Positions 17,063 through 26,091 of a stretch of DNA of 64,000 nucleotides are shown piece by piece. Under the pieces are notes generated by a model. That model searched no databases. It saw only the letters and a list, made by a program, of their open reading frames with translations, and had not been told where the DNA came from. This stretch comes from CAZXEU01 sp965207385 (lineage in GTDB: Bacteria > Bacteroidota > Rhodothermia > Rhodothermales > Bin80): NCBI GenBank assembly GCA_965207385.1, contig CBDBLZ010000019.1, positions 72,278-136,277 of the forward strand, given 5' to 3'. The position numbers and the translations under genes were made by a program. Position 1 is the first letter of the stretch. The number at the start of each line of letters is the position of its first letter.

Positions 17063-18712
17063 ATGTACGGAACCATTGCTGATATCGCCAACAGCTCTCC
17101 GCATGCTCGATTGCTGCGGAAGGTGGGCTCGCTGGCCGAAGAGGGCGGCATCGAGGTCTATGCGGTCGGCGGCCTGGTCCGGGACATGTTGCTGAATGCA
17201 GTGCCCGAACGGGATCTGGATTTCCTCACGGTTGGCCAGGGCACGGGGATTCGGCTGGCGCGGATTGTGGCCCGGGCACTGGGCGGAAGCACCGTGCACG
17301 TGTATGAGAAGTTCGGTACTGCCGCCATCCGGGTTCCGCGGGCGGAGGGCGCCCCGGTGCTGGAATTTGTCGCGGCGCGGCGCGAGAGTTACCGCCGACA
17401 CTCTCGCAAGCCGGTGGTCGAAAATGGTACGCTGGAAGACGACCTGCTGAGGCGCGATTTTGCGGCCAATGCCATGGCCATGCACCTGGCCCCCGAGCGG
17501 TTTGGAGAACTGATAGACCCGCACGGCGGAAGGCAAGACATTGAATACCGGGTGCTCAAAACGCCGCGGACGCCCGGGCAGACGTTTGCGGACGATCCGC
17601 TGCGCATGGTCCGCGCGGCCAGGTTTGCGGCCCAGCTTGATTTTGCCGTGGATGCCGATGTTCAGGGGGCCATGCGCGCGGAAGCGCATCGCACCAGGAT
17701 TGTAAGCCAGGAGCGCATCACGGAAGAGCTGGAGAAAATGATGCACACGCACGCGCCGTCGACGGGATGGCGCTGCCTGGAAGAGACCGCGCTGCTGCCG
17801 CGCGTTCTGCCCGAGCTTGCCGCCCTCAAGGGAGTGGAGACCGTCCGGGGACGCGCGCACAAGGACAACTTCTACCACACGCTCACGGTGCTCGACAACG
17901 TTGTGGAGGGGACCCAAGAGCTCGAATACGAGCGGGATTACTGGCTTCGCTGGGCCGCACTGCTGCACGATATCGCCAAGCCTCGGGTAAAGCGGTTTGT
18001 CCGGGGCACGGGCTGGACCTTTCATGGGCACGAGGATGTGGGCTCGCGCATGGTGCCGAAGCTGTTTCGCCGGCTCAGGCTGCCGCTGGATGACCGGATG
18101 GAATTCGTGCGCAAGCTCGTGGCCCTTCACCACCGCCCGGTGGCGCTCGTGGACGATACGGTCAGCGACTCCGCAGTCCGGCGCCTGCTCTTTGATGCGG
18201 GCGACGACCTGGATTACCTGATGATGCTGGTGCGCGCGGACATTACGTCACGCAATCCGCGCCGGGTCAGGCGCTACCTGCGCGCGTTTGACGAGGTGGA
18301 AGAGAAATTTGCTGAAGTGGAGGCAAAGGACCACCTTCGCAATTTCCAGCCGCCGGTGGACGGAAACGAAATCATGCAGGTAATCGGCATCAGCGAAGGC
18401 ATTGCCGTAGGCATCATAAAGGACACCATACGGGAAGCCATACTGGAGGGTGAGATCCCCAATGAGCACGGCCCCGCATTTGATTTGATGATGCAAATCA
18501 AGGACGAGGCACTGCGCCGTGGCGAGCTGTTCGACGAGTTTGCTCGTGGCCTTCACCGCAGCGAGCGCCGGGCGATGGGTGCCATCAAGGAGGAACTCTT
18601 CCGGGGAGACGTGCCCGCGGATCCGGCGAAGGCGCGCATGCACCTCTTGGCAATAAAGGACCGGGCGCTGTCCGCGGAAGAAGAGGGCGGCCGGACTTGC
18701 CTGGTTACGTAG
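17063..18712 (+). CDS. cca: CCA-adding tRNA nucleotidyltransferase with HD domain
   Basis: 549 residues. The N-terminal class II nucleotidyltransferase head has YAVGGLVRDMLL and the metal-binding D-x-D in PERDLDFL. DLLRRDFAANAMA and DDPLRMVRAARFAAQL are the flexible-loop and neck motifs. A central HD phosphohydrolase domain carries the key pair in LLHDIAKP with upstream HKDNFYHTLTVLDNV, and a helical tail follows. The enzyme adds or repairs the 3' CCA of tRNAs. That is needed here at least for the tRNA-Leu at 59.3 kb, which lacks an encoded CCA. Its 3' end overlaps the convergent small gene by 8 bases. Confidence 0.93.
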   Translation: MYGTIADIANSSPHARLLRKVGSLAEEGGIEVYAVGGLVRDMLLNAVPERDLDFLTVGQGTGIRLARIVARALGGSTVHVYEKFGTAAIRVPRAEGAPVLEFVAARRESYRRHSRKPVVENGTLEDDLLRRDFAANAMAMHLAPERFGELIDPHGGRQDIEYRVLKTPRTPGQTFADDPLRMVRAARFAAQLDFAVDADVQGAMRAEAHRTRIVSQERITEELEKMMHTHAPSTGWRCLEETALLPRVLPELAALKGVETVRGRAHKDNFYHTLTVLDNVVEGTQELEYERDYWLRWAALLHDIAKPRVKRFVRGTGWTFHGHEDVGSRMVPKLFRRLRLPLDDRMEFVRKLVALHHRPVALVDDTVSDSAVRRLLFDAGDDLDYLMMLVRADITSRNPRRVRRYLRAFDEVEEKFAEVEAKDHLRNFQPPVDGNEIMQVIGISEGIAVGIIKDTIREAILEGEIPNEHGPAFDLMMQIKDEALRRGELFDEFARGLHRSERRAMGAIKEELFRGDVPADPAKARMHLLAIKDRALSAEEEGGRTCLVT

Positions 18713-19091
18713 GCCGTACGTCCCAGGTCAACATCTGCTCAATTGTAGCGTAATCCTCTTCACCGTCAGGATCGGTGAAGGAGTAATCCCCGAGTGTTGT
18801 GCGCTGGATAGGACCCAGGCGCTTCCAGAGCATTCCCTCCTGATCCATGAATTCCTGCGGGAACGGACTGCGCACACGGTAAGAAGGATGGTAGGACCTG
18901 TAGGTGATGTGAGCCTGGTGCAGGGCCGCCCTGCGCGCACCGGGCCTGGTCGTGCTCTTGCCCGACACCCGAAAAGGAGAGACGGTAATCGATGCCTGCA
19001 CGTACCCGTCTTCCAAATCCGTGTATTCCGGGCGCATCACTTCGAATTCCTCGGGATGCGGATAAGCGCTGCGCTCGTTCGTATCTGGCAT
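18705..19091 (-). CDS. Hypothetical protein, 128 residues
   Basis: Starts at the ATG at 19091 (MPDTNERSAYPHPEEF) and overlaps the end of the CCA enzyme gene by 8 bases. There is no signal peptide or membrane segment. The sequence is polar with many aromatic residues (ITYRSYHPSYRVRSPFPQEF, GDYSFTDPDGEEDYATIEQML). I do not recognise a family. Absence of stops, sensible composition and a clean convergent boundary support a real gene. It is divergent from nrdJ across a 515-base region. Confidence 0.55.
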   Translation of the reverse strand: MPDTNERSAYPHPEEFEVMRPEYTDLEDGYVQASITVSPFRVSGKSTTRPGARRAALHQAHITYRSYHPSYRVRSPFPQEFMDQEGMLWKRLGPIQRTTLGDYSFTDPDGEEDYATIEQMLTWDVRPT

Positions 19092-19606
19092 GTCTTGCCT
19101 GCGTTTTGGGGGCTCCATACAACGAACGACGCTGCGCCAGGATTCAGCATGCAAGCGGAGCTGCTGTCCGCAGCTTTTGCACACGGAATGCGGACGCTCG
19201 TGGAAAAGATGTTCGCTGAATGTGTGGTGCGACTTGCGCCTGCAATAACGGCCATTGGGTACATGAGTGCAGTGCTGAAGGAGAGAGGCCACGCCAGGCA
19301 TCCGAGTTTTCGTGCACAGCTGATTCGATCGGGATTTATGCTGTGGGCAGTTTTGGGTGCACCTGTGGTGCATTTTCCCCACAGCAGGGCCATTTATTGC
19401 TCAACATAGGGGTTTGTGGCGACGTTATTCCCCACATTTGCAGAACAGAGGGGCTTTGCGGCCCAAGAAGGGAACACGACCCGGCAGGTCACTGCACTTT
19501 GCACTTGCATAACGGCGATCCATGTACTATAGTAGTGTGACACTCTGCCCGGTTTCGTAAAATGATGCCGGGCTGTCCCGCATCGGAGCCATAGACGAGC
19601 GAAATC
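19092..19606. other. Long divergent regulatory region upstream of nrdJ
   Basis: 515 bases without a recognised gene. It contains an inverted repeat TGCACC-TGT-GGTGCA at 19358-19372 and two direct copies of TTCCCCACA at 19375-19383 and 19428-19436, 53 bases apart. These are candidate operators for nrdJ. I see no cobalamin riboswitch core and no standard NrdR box. A TACTAT element near 19522 might be a -10 box, but its upstream partner is poorly spaced. Confidence 0.4.
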
Positions 19607-22600
19607 ATGGAAAAAGACCAGACAGTGGCCGCTGCCGCATCCCCGTCCACAGCCATGGCAGGCGGACTCTTCGCCGATGTAACCACGGAAGAGCAGCCCG
19701 ACGTTACGCGGGGTCTGGCCATCAAGCGCGTCTTCTCCACGGAGGGCGAGAATGCCCTCGATTCCGTTGAATGGCAACAGCGCGATGCCGTAATAAGGAA
19801 TCCGTCCGGTGAGGCGGTCTTCGAGCAGGAGGGCGTGGAGTTTCCGGAAAGCTGGAGCCAGCTCGCCACCAACGTTGTGGCCTCGAAGTACTTCTATGGC
19901 GACCTGGCGCAAGCGCAACTGGATCCGGATGTCGGCGGGCGGGAGCGTTCGTTGCGGCAACTGATCCACCGGGTTACGCGAACCATCGCCGACTGGGGCA
20001 CAAACCAGGGCTACTTTGCCAGTGCTGAGGACGGTGAGTGCTTCTTCAACGAGCTGACCTGGCTGTGCACGAATCAGTACGGCAGTTTCAATTCACCGGT
20101 CTGGTTCAACGTCGGCCTGCATACCAGGTACGGCATACGGGATACCGGCGGCAAAACCATCCACGCGTGGGATGAAGAAAGCAAGTCTGTCGTCGGAGTG
20201 GATCCTTACGAGCGGCCGCAAGCCTCGGCGTGCTTCATCATATCCATTGAGGACTCGATTGACAACATCTGGCAGCTCATGGCGGAGAGCGCGCGGCTGT
20301 TCAAGTTCGGCTCGGGCGTGGGTGCAGACTGGTCGCCGCTCCGATCGAGTTCGGAAAAGCTGTCGGGAGGCGGGCAGCCCAGCGGGCCGGTCAGCTTCAT
20401 GCGCGTACAGGACGCCACCGGAGGCACCATCAAGAGCGGAGGAAAGACCCGCCGGGCTGCCATCATGCAGACCCTCAAGATCTGGCACCCTGATGTAGCG
20501 GAGTTCATCGGTGCGAAGCAGGCGGAAGAGCGCAAGGCCTGGGCCCTCATAGAACAGGGATATGACGGCAGCTTCAATGGCCCGGCCTACGGTTCGGTGG
20601 CCTTCCAGAATGTCAACCAGTCGGTGCGCGTAACCGACGAATTCATGGATGCGGCCGAGCGCAGGGACAGCTTTGCCCTGCTTTCCGTGACCACGGGGGA
20701 GACGGTCGGGCACGAACAGGCGGATGCCTTGCTGCGCCAGGTGGCGGAGGGTACGCACGTATGCGGTGATCCGGGCATGCAGTATGAGGATACCATCCAG
20801 AAATGGCACACCTGCAGCGGCACCGGTCCCATCAACTCGAGCAATCCCTGCTCCGAGTACATGTTTCTGGATAATTCTGCCTGCAATCTTGCCAGTCTCA
20901 ACCTGCGCAAGTTCCAGACGGAGGACGGCAGCTTCGACGTAGAGCGATTCCGCGCTGCCACGCGCATCTTTATCACGGCGATGGAGATCCTGGTCGACAA
21001 CGCGGGGTACCCCAGCGAGCAGATCGCCCTGAACAGCCACAAGTACCGGCCGCTGGGCCTGGGCTTTGCCAACCTGGGTGCGCTGCTCATGTCGATGGGC
21101 CTGCCATACGACAGCGACGAAGGACGTGCGGTGGCGGGCGCCGTCATGGCTATCGAGCACTGCGAGGCTTACGCCCGCAGCGCAGAAATAGCGGCCAATC
21201 CCCGCATCGGCCCCTTTGACGGATATTCGTCCAACAGCGATTCCATGCTGAACGTCATGCGCATGCACCGCGAAAGTGCGCGCGAGATCGACGCCAGCTG
21301 CCCCGCATATCTCAAGGCGGCGGCCGTCGAGTCTGCCGACAGAATGGTGGCACTGGGCGAGCGGCACGGCTACAGGAATGCGCAGGCCACGGTGCTGGCG
21401 CCCACGGGTACCATTGCCTTCATGATGGATTGCGATACGACGGGAATCGAGCCGGATATCGCGCTGGTCAAGTACAAGCTGCTGGCCGGCAAGGGCGACG
21501 GGACGCTGAAGATCGTGAACCGAACGGTTCCGGAAGCACTCGAAAAGCTCGGCTATGCTGCCGAGACCGTAGAAGACATCCTGGCCTACGTGGACAAGAT
21601 GGATACCATCGAGGGGGCTCCCGGGCTCAGGGAAGAGCATCTTCCCGTGTTTGACTGTGCATTCAAGCCTTTCCAGGGGAACCGGAGCATTCATCACGCG
21701 GGCCACATCAAGATGATGGCGGCGTGCCAGCCGTTCGTATCGGGCGCAATCTCAAAGACGGTCAACATGCCGGAGGAGGTAACCGTCGAGGAGATTGCAG
21801 ATGCCTACCTGCAGGGCTGGAAGCTGGGCTTGAAGGCGCTGGCCATTTACCGCGAGAATTCAAAGCGAAGCCAGCCGCTTGCGACTTCAGAGGGTGGCAA
21901 CACGAAGGGGATTGCGACCGCGGCGACCAATGGCGAGGCGGCAGAAGCACTTGAAGTGGTTGAACGGATCGTCTTCAAGCCCATCAGGAATCGATTGCCG
22001 GATGAGCGGCCAGCGCTCACGCACAAGTTCAGCATCGCGGGTCACGAAGGGTATCTGCACGTCGGATGCTATCCCGACACCGAGATGCCGGGTGAGATTT
22101 TCATCACGATGGCCAAGGAAGGCTCGACTATTTCCGGGTTGATGGATGCCTTCGCCACGAGCGTCTCCATTGCGCTGCAATACGGTGTGCCGCTCTCGGA
22201 CCTATGCCAGAAGTTTAGCCACATGCGGTTTGAGCCAAGCGGATTTACCAACAACCGGTCAATTCCGATGGCCAAGTCCATCATGGACTACATCTTCCGC
22301 TACCTCTCTCTGAAATTCCTCGGCTCCGTGCAGCTGAGCAAGGAAGAGGAAGACGTGGTAACGGGTGTATCCCGCGTGGTCAACGAGAGCGGGCCGGCTG
22401 CCGATGAAGCACAGATGTCGTTGCCATTTCAGGATGACTCGGTAGATGTGGGGCAGCTGCTATCCGTCATGTCCGGCAAGGAAGAGCTTGTGTTAGCCGA
22501 GAATGCTGCACCGTCTGCCGCGAGTGCTGCTTATCAGAACCAGGAAGATGCGCCTCCGTGTGCCAATTGCGGTGCCATCACGGTGCGAAGTGGCGCGTGC

Positions 22601-22642
22601 TACGTGTGTACGCAGTGCGGCAGCTCCAACGGTTGCGGATAG
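19607..22642 (+). CDS. nrdJ: Adenosylcobalamin-dependent (class II) ribonucleotide reductase
   Basis: 1011 residues. It reduces ribonucleotides to deoxyribonucleotides using a B12-derived radical and thus needs neither oxygen nor NrdB. Family motifs are FNSPVWFNVG, FGSGVGADWSPLRS, GGKTRRAAIM, then the active-site region NPCSEYMFLDNSACNLASLNL and the phosphate-binding loop VLAPTGTIAFMMDCDTTGIEPD. The C-terminus has a zinc-type cysteine cluster (CANCGAITVRSGACYVCTQCGSSNGCG) typical of the large B12-type enzyme and used to shuttle electrons from thioredoxin. Start at the ATG at 19607; the ribosome-binding site is weak. It is preceded by a long regulatory region. Confidence 0.95.
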   Translation: MEKDQTVAAAASPSTAMAGGLFADVTTEEQPDVTRGLAIKRVFSTEGENALDSVEWQQRDAVIRNPSGEAVFEQEGVEFPESWSQLATNVVASKYFYGDLAQAQLDPDVGGRERSLRQLIHRVTRTIADWGTNQGYFASAEDGECFFNELTWLCTNQYGSFNSPVWFNVGLHTRYGIRDTGGKTIHAWDEESKSVVGVDPYERPQASACFIISIEDSIDNIWQLMAESARLFKFGSGVGADWSPLRSSSEKLSGGGQPSGPVSFMRVQDATGGTIKSGGKTRRAAIMQTLKIWHPDVAEFIGAKQAEERKAWALIEQGYDGSFNGPAYGSVAFQNVNQSVRVTDEFMDAAERRDSFALLSVTTGETVGHEQADALLRQVAEGTHVCGDPGMQYEDTIQKWHTCSGTGPINSSNPCSEYMFLDNSACNLASLNLRKFQTEDGSFDVERFRAATRIFITAMEILVDNAGYPSEQIALNSHKYRPLGLGFANLGALLMSMGLPYDSDEGRAVAGAVMAIEHCEAYARSAEIAANPRIGPFDGYSSNSDSMLNVMRMHRESAREIDASCPAYLKAAAVESADRMVALGERHGYRNAQATVLAPTGTIAFMMDCDTTGIEPDIALVKYKLLAGKGDGTLKIVNRTVPEALEKLGYAAETVEDILAYVDKMDTIEGAPGLREEHLPVFDCAFKPFQGNRSIHHAGHIKMMAACQPFVSGAISKTVNMPEEVTVEEIADAYLQGWKLGLKALAIYRENSKRSQPLATSEGGNTKGIATAATNGEAAEALEVVERIVFKPIRNRLPDERPALTHKFSIAGHEGYLHVGCYPDTEMPGEIFITMAKEGSTISGLMDAFATSVSIALQYGVPLSDLCQKFSHMRFEPSGFTNNRSIPMAKSIMDYIFRYLSLKFLGSVQLSKEEEDVVTGVSRVVNESGPAADEAQMSLPFQDDSVDVGQLLSVMSGKEELVLAENAAPSAASAAYQNQEDAPPCANCGAITVRSGACYVCTQCGSSNGCG

Positions 22643-22879
22643 GTGCTTCCGTCCGCATTCCGGTCTTAGTCTGGTCCAGCAGGCGCTGGTAGCCGGCCAT
22701 GCGGGTTCGGCCGCTGCACGGAAGTGGCCATTGAAGCAAGCACCATACCAGGGGCATCGGGCTGCACTCTCGGTTTCTGCAGCTCGATAGTCGGGTCGTG
22801 AGGGCAAAGCCGGGCGATGGGCCATTCGAACCAGCGCCTTCGGACCACACGCCACAGACTCGCTGCGACAATACACCGG

Positions 22880-22908
22880 TTGACGGGCTGCGCAGAATTG
22901 CCTACGAT
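22880..22908 (+). promoter_or_regulatory. Candidate promoter of the TonB-dependent receptor gene
   Basis: TTGACG at 22880-22885, a 17-base spacer, then TACGAT at 22903-22908; transcription would start about 20 bases before the ATG at 22936. It looks like a general sigma-70 promoter rather than the TAnnTTTG type, and is based only on pattern. Confidence 0.35.
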
Positions 22909-22935
22909 ACCGATGCCACTCTGCCACAGAATACC

Positions 22936-25509
22936 ATGAAGTCTCTCGCTCTACTGGCCGCTTTCTGCGTCTTCCTGTCGCTATGCCAGGTCGCGCGCGC
23001 ACAATTGCAGGTGTCAGGTACCGTCGTATCCAGCGAAACGCACGACCCCCTGCCGGGCGTAACCGTGGTGATTGATGGTACGCTTACCGGAACGATAACG
23101 AACCAGGAAGGGGCATTCGAGATTACCGTTCGCACCGCGGACGACATACTGGTCTTTTCGTTTGTCGGCTACCGGACGCAGCGATACGCGGTGCGTGCGG
23201 GACAGGCTGCAATCGAGATTGAATTGGAGCCCGATGTCGTCAGGCTCGAAGAAATCAGCGTCGTTGCGGACGAGCTCCGGACGTTTGCCAGTAACGTTGT
23301 GTCCGAGCCGATGCTGCGACAGCAACCTGCAGTCGCAAGCGTGGCGGGCGTGGTGGACAACCTGCCCGGCGTATCCGTTCAGGAGGGTGATTCCTATGGT
23401 CTGGACGATTGGTCGAGCAGCGTGGCCATGCGTGGATACCAGGTTACCATAACGGATGTCCAGATCGGGACTACCGTGGACGGCTTGCCCAATGGAACGT
23501 CCGATTACTGGAGTGGAGCGAAGGCGGGCCGGTTCGTCGACCCGGCCAATCTGGGAGCCGTCGAAGTATCCCAGGGTACGGCCGACATTGCCTCGCTGTC
23601 GGTGGAAGCCCTGGGCGGGACGATTCATTATCGAACTAGCGACCCGGCCGATGAGCGCCTCTATACTGTTTCGGCTACGGTCGGGGAGCACGATGCCAAG
23701 CGCATCGCGATGCGCATAGATACCGGTCCGATTCTTGGCGGTAAGGCACATTCCTGGGTCTTCGCGACCAGGCAGGAATCATCCGACTGGGTCCAGGGCT
23801 CTGCCCGCAATGAACGGGAGCACGTTGCGGCCAAGGTCGCGACAAGCCTCGGATCTACGGCCCTTACAAGCTACTTCTCGCATGACCGTATCCATGAGGA
23901 TGTCTACCAGCGCCTTTACAGCGACGCGGACTTCAGGGCCAATCCGCGGTGGGACCGTCTGCTGGGCGACTGGCCGGGCGTTCCTTACCTGAACCAGTTC
24001 TATCGGCCTGGCTGGCAGACGCGGCGGAGCAACACGTTTGGTTACGTCAAGGCGGACAGGCAAAACGATGCCGGGATTTCAACTACGATCAGCGCGTATT
24101 TCCACTTCAACCGCGGCCGGGGAGACTGGCTTCCGCCCTACATCGTGGATGTAAGAAATGATGGCGGCGGGCCGGAGTCGGAGCTGGTGGGCGGACCTAC
24201 GGTCCGGGGCGGCGAACAGCTTGGTGTAATACGATTCGTCGACCGCGCCGGCGCGGCGGTGGCTCCAATCGAGGGCTGCACGTCTTCCTACATTTTCAAC
24301 TACTACGGCGCGGGGGGGGCGGAAGTCGATCCGGGATGTCATCCGGGGGCAACGGCCGTGCAGTCGTACCGCCACAGCCACTACGGCAAGGATCGCTTTG
24401 GCCTGTCCGTCGATGAACAGTGGATCTCCAGTATAGGGGCCGCTACGAATTCGCTTCGCTCCGGACTCTGGTATGAGCGTTCAACGCGCCACCTTGCACG
24501 CGATTGGCACCGGATTCTGGACCCAGCATTAAGCATGAGGTGGGACGAACGGGCCTACTGGCACCAATACGAGTGGGATTTTCCGCAGGCGGTAACCAGA
24601 TACTATGTAGAGGACAAGCTCTTTGCGGGTCCCGTAACCGTGACCGCAGGCGTGAGGCAGTTTTTCGTCAAGGTCGAGCGTGAGGACCAGTTCGGGGCCC
24701 AGCAGGATCTGGCCGTGGAATCCGATTCCGAATTTCTCCTCTCCGGAGGAGTCACGTACGAGCCGCCGGTAGAAGGTTTGCGCGTCTTTGCGGGCTACGC
24801 CCAGAATTTCAAGGCCATCGGCAGCACGCTGCTGGAGGTACCAGGAAGAAGTCTGGATGAACTGGAGCCTGAATCAGCCTCCAACATAGATGTCGGCTTG
24901 CAGTACTCGGGTAGCCGAATGGCACTGAGCGGAACCTGGTATACTTCCGACTTCAAGAACCGGATCTTTTACCTCGGACCGCAGACAACTGCCGGGCCGA
25001 ACTACCTGATTCCGGGGGGAGGCGCCTATTTCAACGCGGGAGGAATCAGTGCCAGCGGCATTGAGCTGGCCGCGACCCTGCAGCTTCCGCACCAGCTGTC
25101 GCTTTACAGCAGTTTTACGCTCAACAGTTCGGAGTACACGGGCACAGGTGATCCTCTGGTTGACGCTAGCCAGGGCATTGCACCCGGCAGCGACGTCACA
25201 GGTCTTCCCGACCGGCTATGGGCCATCGCGCTCGACAGGACCGGACCGCTGAGCGCTGGTGTCTCGGCCAAGTACACTTCAGAGCGGCGCGTAAGTCTTG
25301 CGGCCGATTGGTACGCGGACGCATACTGGATGGTGGACGCATACGTCATTCTCTCGGGCGAGGCCCTGGGTCACTTGCTGCGCTCGACAGAATTCTCGCT
25401 CGTAGCCAGCAATCTTCTGAACTCAACCTACCTGTCAACCATCACTGAAAACGCGGCGTGGCTCGGAGGACCGAGGACGATCTCGATGACCACGACCGTA
25501 ACGTTCTAG
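22936..25509 (+). CDS. TonB-dependent outer-membrane receptor
   Basis: 857 residues from the ATG at 22936. A signal peptide (MKSLALLAAFCVFLSLCQVARAQ) is followed by a carboxypeptidase-regulatory-like domain at about 25-105 (VSGTVVSSETHDPLPGVTVVI, FSFVGYRTQRYAV). The plug at about 120-235 includes VAGVVDNLPGVSVQEGDSY, MRGYQVTITDVQIGTTVDG and VSQGTADIASLSVEALGGTI. The rest is a 22-strand-type barrel ending TISMTTTVTF, with the terminal phenylalanine used for outer-membrane insertion. A clear TonB box is not obvious. No SusD partner is present, so a siderophore, cobalamin or small-molecule role is as likely as glycan uptake. B12 import would fit the upstream B12-dependent nrdJ but is speculation. 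Confidence 0.9.
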   Translation: MKSLALLAAFCVFLSLCQVARAQLQVSGTVVSSETHDPLPGVTVVIDGTLTGTITNQEGAFEITVRTADDILVFSFVGYRTQRYAVRAGQAAIEIELEPDVVRLEEISVVADELRTFASNVVSEPMLRQQPAVASVAGVVDNLPGVSVQEGDSYGLDDWSSSVAMRGYQVTITDVQIGTTVDGLPNGTSDYWSGAKAGRFVDPANLGAVEVSQGTADIASLSVEALGGTIHYRTSDPADERLYTVSATVGEHDAKRIAMRIDTGPILGGKAHSWVFATRQESSDWVQGSARNEREHVAAKVATSLGSTALTSYFSHDRIHEDVYQRLYSDADFRANPRWDRLLGDWPGVPYLNQFYRPGWQTRRSNTFGYVKADRQNDAGISTTISAYFHFNRGRGDWLPPYIVDVRNDGGGPESELVGGPTVRGGEQLGVIRFVDRAGAAVAPIEGCTSSYIFNYYGAGGAEVDPGCHPGATAVQSYRHSHYGKDRFGLSVDEQWISSIGAATNSLRSGLWYERSTRHLARDWHRILDPALSMRWDERAYWHQYEWDFPQAVTRYYVEDKLFAGPVTVTAGVRQFFVKVEREDQFGAQQDLAVESDSEFLLSGGVTYEPPVEGLRVFAGYAQNFKAIGSTLLEVPGRSLDELEPESASNIDVGLQYSGSRMALSGTWYTSDFKNRIFYLGPQTTAGPNYLIPGGGAYFNAGGISASGIELAATLQLPHQLSLYSSFTLNSSEYTGTGDPLVDASQGIAPGSDVTGLPDRLWAIALDRTGPLSAGVSAKYTSERRVSLAADWYADAYWMVDAYVILSGEALGHLLRSTEFSLVASNLLNSTYLSTITENAAWLGGPRTISMTTTVTF

Positions 25510-26091
25510 AGAGACCGGCCCTTGCCACCATCTGCAATGGCCGCGCGCAGCACCCGGCCCTATTGCGCAGTCGTGCACGAGGCGAATCCTCGCCCTACTG
25601 ATTGCACTTGCCACTTCAAGCTCACGTAAGACTGACGTGGACTTCACTGTGGGGCGATGCCCGTCCTTTCGGCCCGTGGCAGTCGATGCGATTAGCGCAG
25701 GCTGATCGGCTGCGTTCCGCGTGGTATTGGCAGCACGATATTGGTTCGCCGGGACATGCGCGGGCTTTGGCAGGCCCGGAATCGGGCAGCCGCACGCCCG
25801 AAATCCTCTGCTGATTCCGGCCTGGCCACGAGAGTCCGAGAGGCAGGCCTGCCAGTCCGGGGCCCAGGGACAGGAACGGGAGAACGAGGCCAGTGCGCAG
25901 GCTTGCTGATGCCAAGTGCCATGCCCGGTCCGACATTCCTGAACTTGGGAAAATGCCCGCACGACACGTCCATGCAGGAGCAGGACGCGCCTTTTACGTA
26001 AAGACGGCCTGACGGAATTTCCCCGTGATTCCGCTTCTGCGCTTACTGTTGGCGGAACAGAACTCAGCCGGTCCCGCTGCCGCCGCGCTGC
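25510..26091. other. Intergenic region between convergent genes
   Basis: 582 bases between the stops of the receptor gene and the FG-GAP lipoprotein gene. I see no recognisable gene or RNA. A small CTGTT-GGCGG-AACAG hairpin lies at 26046-26060, upstream of the minus-strand stop side. Several frames are open on the minus strand but none shows a family signature or ribosome-binding site. Confidence 0.4.

Noticed and set aside
16847..18133. Very long minus-strand open frame extending the DUF5916 gene upstream through the CCA enzyme gene
   Set aside because: It is antisense to a well-supported gene, and the DUF5916 protein has a proper signal peptide and ribosome-binding site at 16846.
19092..19606. 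Cobalamin riboswitch or NrdR box before the B12-dependent nrdJ
   Set aside because: I looked for the conserved B12-box core and for the NrdR palindrome and found neither.
20093..21706. 537-codon minus-strand open frame inside nrdJ
   Set aside because: It is a mirror frame caused by high third-position G+C of nrdJ; no family signature or start signals.
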